Positions 12,525-22,034 of a stretch of DNA of 64,000 bases are shown here, in pieces. The first letter of the stretch is position 1; the number at the start of each line of letters is the position of its first letter. Below the pieces are notes generated by a model that did no database searches, was not told the DNA's origin, and saw only the letters and a list, made by a program, of their open reading frames with translations. Source of the DNA: Drosophila miranda (taxonomy: Eukaryota; Arthropoda; Insecta; Diptera; Drosophilidae); assembly GCF_003369915.1 (NCBI RefSeq), contig NC_046676.1, positions 16,536,001 to 16,600,000 of the forward strand, written 5' to 3'. The translations under genes and the position numbers were made by a program.

Positions 12525-14421
12525 TTATTTGTCTGAAATGTCGTGAGATTGTGGGAATGTATGTTTAAGTAGGGAGTCGTTGGTAGTCTCAGCTCCTTTC
12601 AAAGTGTTTTTAATAATCTTATGGGTGCGCCTCATGTGAACACCCAAGCTAACCCGCTCAGAGAAACGGGTGCTGCAGAGTGTGCACTGAAGCGTTTTCT
12701 CCCGGTGTATGTGCCGATGCTTGACCAGGGCGTTGGCGTTCGTAAAAGCTTTCTGGCAGACATCACATACCTTGTCGCGTATATTTAAGTGCGCCTTAAC
12801 ATGATCCTTGAGATCGCGCTTGGTGAAAAAGTCTTTGGGGCACATTGTGCACTTGAATGCACGAATTTTGGTGTGCACGGCGGTTACATGCGTGCTCAGT
12901 TGAATCTTTTGTCTAAAAGATTTTCCGCAGAATTCGCAGATATACGGCTTGTCCACATGTTTCTCATCATGAGAGCGTTTGTGAGTGGCTAGTTGGCTGG
13001 CAAAGGCAAAGCTTCGACTGCAGATATTGCAGGTGAATGTTTTGCTCATGTGAACACGCTGATTATGCTGTTGCAGATGGCACCGTCTCTCGAAATTCAG
13101 CTCACACAAGGGGCATTTAAACCAGCCACCATCGCCTAGTTTGTGATCTTTGAACTGATGTGCCTGCAACGCATGATCAGTGCTGAAACTTTTTTCGCAA
13201 ACATGGCATTGTAACTTCTGGCGGAACGTCTTCGTCGGCATAAAGTTCTGGCACCTCTCAATGTAGTCTTTCTCAGCCGTCGATAGGCCGACAGTCTGAA
13301 CCTCAGTCAGAGTCTTCATCTTTCGAGAATACCACTGGCGTAGGCTTAGAATGCTGTCGTAGACATCGTAGTGGGTGATAACTCCCAGTGGAACTTCTGA
13401 GGAGAGCACATCTGTAATTTCTATATAAGCATTTTTACGCTCACTCAGACTCGAGAAGTTATTGTGGGCCGGATCGTACAGGTGCGGAAATTTGGAATAC
13501 AGTTTAATAAAAAGACTTGTCAACAGATTTTCTTCCGTAAACAAGAGCTGCAAGAAGGCAAGTTATTATTAAATTATCGCATATTCTTTTAAATAAAGCT
13601 AACCTTGATCTTGCCATCGCCGCCATCGTCATCGCTGTCACCTTCCTCTACAATTCCTCGCTCCGCCAAAAAGTTGTATTTTGCATGATAGTACAGTGGG
13701 ACCCTGGTCAGTTTTTGTATCTTTTTTTGCCGCGTTATTGCTGCATATTGAGAGTGCAGACTGGCTATAGACTTCTTCAATCTATAGATCGTCAGATGAA
13801 TGTTGGCAGACGCTTTCAACTTCTCCATCAGGGACTCGTATGCATCAGTACGTTTTTCTTTGTTTTTATAGGACTCATCTGAAGGATCCCAAAGGCACGG
13901 ATGATCTCTATAGAGCTCGATGAATTGAGTAATGCGTGGACTGCGTCGGTAGAAAGTTGGATTAAACTAAAAATAATCCAGACGACGGTTTGGATCAAAG
14001 TTTTCACCTACAAAGGGGTCATGTATGTGCTTACTTTTACTACTGGCGAGAAGTCTGTTGTTGTATGTGCTCGTGCTCCTTCCAGTTCGCGTGCAACCGG
14101 CATTGATGGGGAGTCTTCATCATCGCCTTCGTCTTCATCGGATGATATGGGAAGATCCACAATCATCCCCTCGGCTAAACAATCTTCATCATCCTTCACA
14201 GGCCCACGCTGCTTTGTCTCTGTTGGGGAGTTGTCACTGCTCTCACAAGCATCGAAGTCGCTATCACTCGCTTGATCCTCTTCTCCATGCCGCTTAATGT
14301 GCAAGACGAACTCCTTCCACCTCTCAATATCCATTTCCACGTCACAGTCATTGCACAGCCCACAACTCAAAACGAAATGTTCGTATTTGCTCCGTGCTAG
14401 AATGTTTCCACAAATCACCAT
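12525..14421 (-). CDS. MADF-C2H2 zinc-finger protein, array member 1
   Basis: A probable nuclear DNA-binding transcription factor of the az2/CG1602/CG1603 group. Exons are 14035-14421, 13604-13966 and 12525-13547, giving 590 residues. The N-terminus has an unusual finger-like segment (CG, then CGLC, then W-x2-F-x2-H-x4-H) followed by an acidic linker. Exon 2 encodes a MADF domain (ITQFIELYRDHPCLWDPSDE). Exon 3 begins with a second MADF-like segment (FPHLYDPAHNNFSSLSERKN) and then seven C2H2 fingers, the first starting CHVCEKSF and the last CTLCSTRF. Both introns are phase 0. It shares this architecture and its intron positions with the next two genes upstream on the strand, so the three arose by tandem duplication. 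I do not assign a one-to-one ortholog. Confidence 0.85.
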
Positions 14422-14703
14422 TATTAAATCACATTAAACAAAACAGTAAACACGAAAAAAGTTCTACCGATGTAAAACAGCTGCTGTTCCAGCAGTGCTG
14501 GGAAACGAGAAAAGTTTGATGTGTTGTATTTGTGTGGTGTACACAAAATTTAAATAAATTAATAAATAAATGAATTAAGATTAACATAATAATTTATTAT
14601 AATTTATTTCCAGAAAACAAGAAAACCCATTTGGCAGCTTTATGCAACTCCTTAAACTTATTAAATACAAGTCTGTTTTGTAGAGACTAACAATATTAGG
14701 TGC

Positions 14704-16650
14704 CTAATCTAATTTACTTCTATGATTAAATCTACGATGCCTAGACAGAGAAGAATGGTCATAAAAGGAAGCGTCGCATTTGTCGCATTTCTTATCACGG
14801 ATATTTAAATGCCCCTTGAGGTGATTCGTCAGTTCAAATTTCTTACGGAAATTTTTTTCGCACATATCACACTTAAACGGCCGTATATTCAGATGGAAAC
14901 CATTTATGTGGTGATCCAGCAGTAGCTTGAGCCGGAACCCCTTCCCACACATATCACACACATATGGGCGCTCGCCGGTATGAACTTTCGTGTGCACTTT
15001 TAGATCACACTCAACTGAGAAAAACTTATCGCAAAATGAGCATTGAAATTTACGTTCACAGTGTGCTCGCAAAATGTGTTTCTCCATGTCGTTTTGTCTT
15101 TCGAAGCGTCTTGGGCACTGGGAACAGAGGAATGGCGGTTCACCCTGGTTATGCTGCTTGAACATGTGCGTCAGGAGGTTGTAGTCCCCGTGGAATCGCT
15201 TGCCGCAGTGTTCACAGTACCATACGTGGCCGTCTGATTTGACGGGTAGAAAGCTGCACATTTGCAGGTATTGAAGTTCTTGTGGGGTGACGGCTTTAAT
15301 TAGTTCCTTCGCCTTAATACGCCTCATGGCTTCGTATGCCCATTTCCGGAGTTTTTGGATCGCAATATAAACATCCGTATCGTTGGCCAGAACCACTGGC
15401 CTAAATTCGACGGCCATCCTTTTGTACGCACTTGTACGTTGCTCCACCGACTCAAAACCAGGATCCGAGGTATTGTAGAGAACTGGATAGTTTGCGTATG
15501 TATCTATAAAAGAGCTGGTTACCTCGTTCTCTACTTTGAAGTTGAGCTGAAACGGAATTGAAGTCTTAACGTTCTACATATACCGACCGTACTCACCTTA
15601 ATTGTATCCAGTTGGATATCTTCCTCGTCGTCGGTTAGCGTTGTACAGGGAGTGGAACGGAGGAATTCACATTTGGCAAAGTATCGGGCCGCCAGTCCAA
15701 TGAGCTTATCCTCGCCAGCCATTTGCGCTGCAAGAGTGTATTGACTGTGCAACTGCTGGATGGTTTTTATTAACTCTTCTTCGGTGAAGAGCACATTGGC
15801 TTTTTCGTCCAATCGCAGTATCATCAGGTGGTATGCCTCCGATCGTGCCTCCTCATTTTCGTAGTACTCGTCCGAGGGATTCCAAAGGCAGGGATGCTCC
15901 TTGTAGGCTTCAATGAGGTGTAACACGCGAGGATTGCGTCGAATAAATGTAACCTTTAACTGGAAGGATGTACAAATTAGTGCTAGGTCAAAGAAAGGTA
16001 CATGGCAGCGTACTTTAAAAACTTGTCCGGGTCGCGTCATTCTGGGGCGACGGCCAAGTCTTAGTGTTTTTGGGCCCTCTGCTTCTTCTTGTTCATCATA
16101 CGAGAAATTGTCCAGGTCATCAAACATTTCATCCTTTTGAGAGCCAATGCTCGAAAAACCGTCGTAGACAATTTCATCTAATTGGGCCTGCGCCACTTCA
16201 GACGATTCCATTTCCTCATACGTGAATTCTGTATTGTTATTGTCATATTCAATATCCTGGACGTATTGCATGTTCTGCGAATGTTTGAAGAAATAAAAGT
16301 GATTTTAATCTTATTATGAGTGATTTACTTACGTTGTCATCCGCCTCATCTTTGGGCCATTCCTCGTCTTTGAGTATGCAATATGGCAACACACTCTGGT
16401 CATCTACTTCTTCAATCGGTTCCGCATCGTCTAAGATCTGAGGGACTTCATATGCGATTGTGGAGTCCATCCTTGAGTCTTGCTCGTTCCAATTTTTGTC
16501 AATGTTTTCATCATCATCAAATTGGTGGGCATTTCTCACATGAATTGTGAACTGTTCCCAATCTTTTAGGTCGCTTTCAATTGTGCAATAAATGCATTTC
16601 AAACGAAACTGCTGGTAATTGTTAACCAAAACGCTGCCGCATACCTCCAT
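14704..16650 (-). CDS. MADF-C2H2 zinc-finger protein, array member 2
   Basis: Second of three tandem paralogs. Exons are 16333-16650, 16014-16274, 15597-15959 and 14704-15546, giving 594 residues. The ATG at 16650 (MEVCGSVL) is chosen because it aligns with MVICGNIL and METCGFIY in the paralogs; the frame stays open a few codons upstream but has no ATG there. Order of parts: N-terminal atypical finger, acidic linker split by an extra intron, first MADF (VLHLIEAYKEHPCLWNPSDE), second MADF-like segment (YANYPVLYNTSDPGFES), then six C2H2 fingers from CEHCGKRF to CDKCDASF. It has one finger fewer than its neighbours. The 54-base intron 15960-16013 has no in-frame stop and is supported mainly by its position in the paralogs. 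A perfect DRE motif lies about 145 bases upstream of the ATG. Confidence 0.85.
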
Positions 16651-16793
16651 TATGCAGGCTTGCAAATTCTCTGAAGAAATGAATATTCAGTGCACTGCGT
16701 TTGTAATATTTACGAAGCCACTTTGGTGCAATTATTGTCATTTCACCTAGTGCTGCAAAACGCGTAAATACTACCCGCAGATATCGAAATCGA

Positions 16794-16801
16794 TATCGAT
16801 A
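16794..16801 (+). promoter_or_regulatory. DRE motif TATCGATA (array member 2 promoter)
   Basis: A perfect DRE within a run of overlapping ATCGATAT-type words at 16781-16811, upstream of the gene starting at 16650 and in the short gap after the previous gene. DRE binds DREF in Drosophila housekeeping promoters. Binding here is inferred. Confidence 0.65.
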
Positions 16802-16873
16802 TCGCCTATCGCATGGATTGAAAAAAGTATTTGACTGATTTCGAATGTTTATTTACTACATTTTAAACTCGTT

Positions 16874-18813
16874 TTAGCTGATTTCAGTCTCCACGATGTC
16901 GGTTGCCTTTTGTAAATTGTTTCGAACGATATTATGGGTGCGCTTCATGTGAGAATTCAGTCCCACAAACTGCGAAAAGCGTGCATCGCACAGTTTGCAC
17001 ACAAATTTCTTTACCTCGGAGTGTATTTGGCGGTGGCGGATTAGCGAGTGGCAGCTCGTAAATCCTTTGCCGCAAATTGTGCAAATTTTGTCGCGGATAT
17101 TCAAATGGCTCTTGATATGATCCGACAAGTCGACTTTTTTCACGAAATCCTTGGGACACATCGTGCACTTGAAGGCTCTTACTTTCGTGTGAATTGCAGT
17201 GACATGGAGATTCATCTGCGACTTCAGTCGAAATGCCTTTCCACACAGCTCGCAGACGAAGGGCTTCTGGCCAGTATGCGTACGGATATGCAATTGCAAA
17301 TCCGACTTGACGGCAAAACTCCTTTCGCAATGGCCGCATTGGTGCGTCTTGCCAATGTGAACCCGTTGCTTGTGGTTGGCTAGTTCACCCCGTCCAACGA
17401 AGCTCCGATCGCATAGAGTGCACTTAAAGGGCAGCTCGCCAATATTATGAGCCTTGAAGATGTGCGACTGGAGCACGTGATCGGATGAGGTGACTATATG
17501 GCAAATTTCACAAACCAACCTCTGCTTGAACATTTTCGGAGGCAGGAACCGACAGACCTTCAAATAAAACTGCTCTGCCTCATTGCCAGCGTTGATACCA
17601 TGTTTCGAGCTCTTGTAGTACCATTGTCGTATGTTTTGGATGGCCCGAAAGATATCATCGCTGTTGATATCCACATTCGGCACCGAGATTTCGACAGCCA
17701 AACTCTCATAGGCCTGCTTGCGGGAATTCATGCTGGAGAACTCGCTGTGGGTGTGATCGTAGAGTTGCGGAAAGTTCCCGTATAGCTCTATTAGCTCTGT
17801 AGTAAGCTTATTTTTCTTGGTGAAGTCCAGCTGTAAAAAAAAATGCGATTAGCACTCGTGTTTTTCGTGTTTTTAGTTCAAATCTTGCCCGTATTTTTTC
17901 GTTTTTGTACAGGTCCTTCTGATCCCCGCAGTCTTGTAAAAAACTACAGAGTGTGTAATGGGTGAACGCAACTGATTGGGACTTCTGGGTGCCACAGAGC
18001 ATTCGCTTGTGAACGGTGTTGTATTGCAGATGAATCTTTCTTAAAGAAGCTTTTAGCGAGATTTCATTTAAAAACATCGCTGCCTTCGCCTCCAAATCAC
18101 GTATCATCTTTCGATAGGCTTCCTTGCATGCATTGGGGTCCTTAAAGTGGCTATTTTCCGGGTTCCAAAGGCAGGGATGTTCCTTGTAGAGCTCAATTAA
18201 CGTTAGCGTTCGAGGATCCCGGCGAAAGAACGATGGGTGAAACTGAATTATTAAGGTGGGAACTAGTTTGGCTTGGTTTAGTTAGGCATTGTCTATAGCA
18301 GTACTGTACCTTGTATATGGGAGTAGCCAACGCAGCCGTTTCATCCTCTTTTTCTGCAGATCTATTTGAATCAGCCTCCAAGTCCGTTTCCACATACTCG
18401 GTTTGACTTTCCTCGGAATCCGACTCGTATAGCGAGGAGACTGTCTGCGATGTGACAGCCTCGATTTCCAACTGTATTTTTGTGCCATCTTGAACTTCAT
18501 TATCTTGAGGCAGCACGTCTTTTAGATGGTCCAGATGCTTCAGATGCTCTTTTTCGTCATCCTTTTCACCTTCTTCGTCGGTTGCGTCGTCATCCTGGTA
18601 ATCTTCATCCAGAAATTCTGCTTTAATGCTGGAGTTGGCGTCCAAGTCCATGCCCCCATGTTCGGCATCCAATTCCAAAGCGCTGTGCATAGTGCGATAG
18701 TGCACCACAAATTCCTGCCATTTTTCCACCTCAACGTCTATGGGGCAATACGAGCATCGCATCAGAAACGTTTTGTAGTCTCTGCTCACATAGATAAACC
18801 CACAAGTTTCCAT
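16874..18813 (-). CDS. MADF-C2H2 zinc-finger protein, array member 3
   Basis: Third tandem paralog. Exons are 18310-18813, 17889-18242 and 16874-17830, giving 604 residues. The N-terminus (METCGFIY, CSYC, W-x2-F-x2-H-x4-H) is followed by a long Asp/Glu/Ser-rich linker. Exon 2 encodes the first MADF (LTLIELYKEHPCLWNPENSH). Exon 3 begins with a second MADF-like segment (LIELYGNFPQLYDHTHSEFS) and carries seven C2H2 fingers, from CEICHIVT to CKLCDARF. The first finger lacks the usual aromatic after CEIC. Intron 2 starts with GCAAGA after codon CGG, so it is a GC-AG intron; both paralogs use GT at the equivalent phase 0 site. The protein most resembles array member 1 in the finger region (CTMCPKDF and VHTKVRAFK are nearly shared). 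Confidence 0.85.
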
Positions 18814-18877
18814 TTTGGTGAAACAAGAAAATACTCAATTGTTTACATCCCGATCAGCTGCTGCAAAATCGAGCTCC

Positions 18878-18884
18878 ATCGATA
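18878..18884 (+). promoter_or_regulatory. DRE-like ATCGATA near array member 3 start
   Basis: ATCGATA preceded by C, matching seven of eight DRE positions, about 65 bases upstream of the ATG at 18813. The related words ACTATCG and GATAGTATCG follow nearby at about 18916-18931. Regulatory role inferred. Confidence 0.45.
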
Positions 18885-18979
18885 GTTTTTAATGTTTTGA
18901 AAAAAAAAATCAGTACTATCGTGATAGTATCGCGCTCAAATAATTAATATTATAAAAGGCTATTTTTCAATATATATTC

Positions 18980-21441
18980 TTATTTTTGCTTAATAAAATC
19001 GTTGTAATAGTTCTCGAAGATCTCACGCTGCTCACAGGCCAGGTACTCCAGCTTGCCCCTCATCTCTTGTTGCTGCTGATCGCTGCGCTTGCATTTGCTC
19101 AATGCCCATAGATCCCACAAATAAGTCATCTGGCTGAGATACTCCATTGAGGTGCCACCACTGTGAGCGGCAGTGCCCTCCAGTTGTGTCCCGATAATTC
19201 GCATTAGATTCTCATAGTCAACGTCGTCCAAAACGCAGCCCTCTGTACAGGAATAGATGATTGCCATACTCTTTGAATGTCTCTTTCAGCTATCTTACCG
19301 TCCATCTCAGCAAAGCATGCTTCGATGATCATTTCCGCTAGCTTCCCTTTCAGGATGTGGTGTTCCAACAACCACTTGTCCAGACCATCGAAAGCCTTGT
19401 AGAGTGCTCGCCTTGCTTTGACCTCACCACAGCAGTCGATGAGACACAGAAAATCGTTGTACCACGAAAAGGCTTGTGTCTCTTTGCAGACAGGGCAGCA
19501 AACGGAAGCCACCGTTGCATCCGGAGGGTGCATCCACCAGTTGAGGTTTGTCTGGTGGGGAAGTGGCTTTGGCACAAATTCTTGAAGGCAGTTCGGATTT
19601 TCACAGCGATACCGATGAAACTTCAACTGTCCAAAATATGCATGCGATTATTTAATTGTTGAGTCAAAGAAGAAAACTGCATAATATTTACGTAGTCCTG
19701 GTCCGGATCCGTTCGAGTACACTTCTCACAGCTGCAGTCAAATTTGTAAACTTGCTGCAACGGCTGCGACCTCTGGCGGATCATGCTCCTTTTGTAGTCC
19801 ATCGTGTAGCAGTTGAAAATCTCTTCGCCCGCTTCTAATTCCACCGCCGACTGGCAGACCGCCGTGCAACCGTCGAATTTCGTGCGTATGGAGGGGGCAC
19901 AGGCATGATTGCAAAGGCTCAGATAGGGCAGATTGATAGCTGTGAGGGGCTCCGTTTGGCTCAGATTATGCATTTGACCCAGCTTGAGGTGGCGCGGTTT
20001 CAACCACATTTCCGGCTGCAGTAGGCCAAACTCGCTGGCCTCCAGGTCCACTGGCAGGAGAGCGTCACCGACATGGCCGTTAACCAGGAGCTGCCCGGCA
20101 CTACGGAGAATCAAAGCGGCTAAAATCAAGTGCCAGTCCTCAATGGGGGCAGTCATGGCCTGGAACTGATCGAAGAAGTTGGTGTAATCCTTTAAATAGA
20201 GCTGCAGCAGGTTGGCGCAGAGCATGTGGTAAACCAGCTCCGCCTGAGGCGCCTTGTCCAGGTGGCTTATCATGCGGAGACTCTGCAGATACTGCGGTGT
20301 CGGCTCATTTTCCTTGTCGGCTCCCTTTGCCAGCGTCGTGATAGTAGCCCACATCTCGGACGAGTCGGGGCATTCTTGCAGCTTTGGCAGCATCGACGGC
20401 ATATAGCTCAGGACCATGCGCAGCGCCAAGTGCGAAACGCCTACCATCTTGAGCAGATCTTTACGGTAAGCGGCACATTCAAATCTGTGGATGGGTTTGT
20501 GGCGCTCGCGACATTCTCTGGAGCAGTAGACAACTCGCTGCCGACACTGCGGACAGGGAATGGGAGCGCACAACAGGCTGGCTGCGCATTGCTGGCAAAT
20601 CAGTCTTTGCTCAAGAGGCACAAAGCAGGTGGCCTGCTCCCTGAATATGATTTTGCCTTGCGGTATGGCTTCTTTGGCAATCATGTAGCGCCCACGGCTG
20701 CCAGACTCTGTGACGCTGAAATAATGAAAATTGATTAGAACGGACCACACCACAGGAATGTGTATTCAATTACATTTCATGAATGGGACCGGTCTTCTCT
20801 TGATCATTGAATGATTTATCATTCGACGACTGGCTTTGTAGCAACTCCAAGCTCCTTTTCAGATCCTCCAGCTGCTGGCGAAAGCTTTCGTTCAATTCCA
20901 ACTTCTCCAAACATACTATGTGCTCCGCCAGTTGCTCGATTCGTTTCAGTTTCCAAGCACAGTGAGCTTGCCGGAAGATTACCTTGTGCTGAAGTTTTGT
21001 CGGGTAGCCGCAGTCCAGGGCATTTGCACAGTCGTCGTATGCCTCTTGGTAGTAGCCGTATTCCTGCAGTGCCATTCCGCGGTTAGCAAATGCCAAACAG
21101 AGTTCAATTTCAGCGTCTTCTGCTGCTAATACGGCCTTTGTGTAGAGGCGACATGCCCCGAGGACCCGTTCCGCGTCCGCATCTGAACCAAGATCCTTTG
21201 AAGAGGATCTAAATAGGAGGTTCCCCTGCTCGCGCCACAGCCGTGATCTTTCGGCACACGATTCCGTAACATGTGGCTGTTCCAAGTCGTCAAGCAGCTT
21301 GAGCGTCAACTCCTGGAAATGCTGTCTCTTTTCCCCCGGCAGAGAGTGGAGTGCTTTGATGGCTTCATATTCATTCTGATATGCCCCAACCGGAGCGATT
21401 AGCTCGTCCTGTTGTGTGAAAACCTTCGCCAAACGGTCCAT
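18980..21441 (-). CDS. SMYD4-like SET/MYND lysine methyltransferase with TPR repeats
   Basis: A SET-domain protein with an inserted MYND finger and N-terminal TPR helices, the architecture of the SMYD4 family. Exons are 20774-21441, 19692-20715, 19299-19626 and 18980-19242, giving 760 residues. Residues 1-220 contain TPR-like helices (FANRGMALQEYGYYQEAYDD). The SET N-half (GRYMIAKEAIPQGKIIF) is followed by a MYND finger (CQQCAASLLC, CPQCRQRVVYCSREC) and later by NHACAPS, GEEIFNCY and the post-SET CSCEKC. A further Cys cluster, CCPVC, lies in exon 3. The usual NHSC-type motif reads NHAC here, so catalytic activity is uncertain. The last intron (19243-19298, 56 bases) was chosen because it is the only nearby GT-AG pair that restores the frame. 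Drosophila has several SMYD4 paralogs and I do not pick one. Confidence 0.85.
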
Positions 21442-21490
21442 AAAATAAGTTGTTTGCCAAAATATTCAACAGAGACGAAGCTGGTTTTAT

Positions 21491-21904
21491 TTAGTACACA
21501 AAGTTATCGGAATAGCCGCGGCAAAAATGTTTCGATACCCATAGATCGAAATATATTGGTGCAAACATTTTAAATTTAATTTTCTTTTTAGCAAAATAGT
21601 TTAGTGGACTCTCTTTTAATGGCATTACGGCCTTAAAAAAAAGATGTGCAAACTGGAGGGCCACGTCCATAAATACGGACAGCACACGAGCATAAAGGTC
21701 TTGGGTGGATTCCTTGTACGCATGCCAGCGGGGATTGAAGTTCACATTGGATGTCCTGCAAATCAGATCGCAGTCGGGACGACATATGGGGAAAAGGGTT
21801 TCGATCAGGTCACGTTGCACAACTTGCCGAAAGCTAGAGCCGAAGACCTGGGAGTCAATACAGCAAATTCGTTTGGTACATTGCCTGTGCCTGAGCTGAC
21901 ACAA
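21491..21904 (-). CDS. Coding-like ORF, possible terminal exon of an unidentified gene
   Basis: An open frame of about 137 codons without an ATG in its first half. Its second half looks coding: third positions favour C and G, and the peptide (for example SNVNFNPRWHAYKESTQDLY and VFMDVALQFAHLFF) is not low complexity. The stop TAA is immediately followed by AATAAA. The ORF ends about 50 bases before the SMYD4-like ATG on the same strand and faces the divergent PIG-G promoter. An upstream exon could join at TTTGCAG (about 21772) or at CTCCCAG (about 21850), but I found no convincing first exon with ATG. It could be a terminal exon, a non-AUG start or chance. I do not recognise the family. Confidence 0.35.
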   Translation of the reverse strand: MCQLRHRQCTKRICCIDSQVFGSSFRQVVQRDLIETLFPICRPDCDLICRTSNVNFNPRWHAYKESTQDLYARVLSVFMDVALQFAHLFFKAVMPLKESPLNYFAKKKIKFKMFAPIYFDLWVSKHFCRGYSDNFVY

Positions 21905-21940
21905 ATATATATTGTATCGTTAGTATCGTCTCTCGGCTGC

Positions 21941-21948
21941 TATCGATA
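21941..21948 (+). promoter_or_regulatory. DRE motif TATCGATA upstream of PIG-G
   Basis: Perfect palindromic DRE about 90 bases upstream of the PIG-G ATG. It could serve both PIG-G and any transcript from the ORF on the opposite strand. Confidence 0.65.
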
Positions 21949-22034
21949 CGCTTTGTTTATCTTCTGAAACTGACAGGCGGGCGGCACTTTCGGAGTTTAC
22001 AGTGAGCCGGGCAATTTTCAATGCAAAAATCGAA

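Noticed and set aside
19243-19298. Apparent frameshift near the 3' end of the SMYD4-like gene
   Set aside because: A 56-base GT-AG intron with a pyrimidine-rich 3' end restores the frame exactly, so no lesion is needed.
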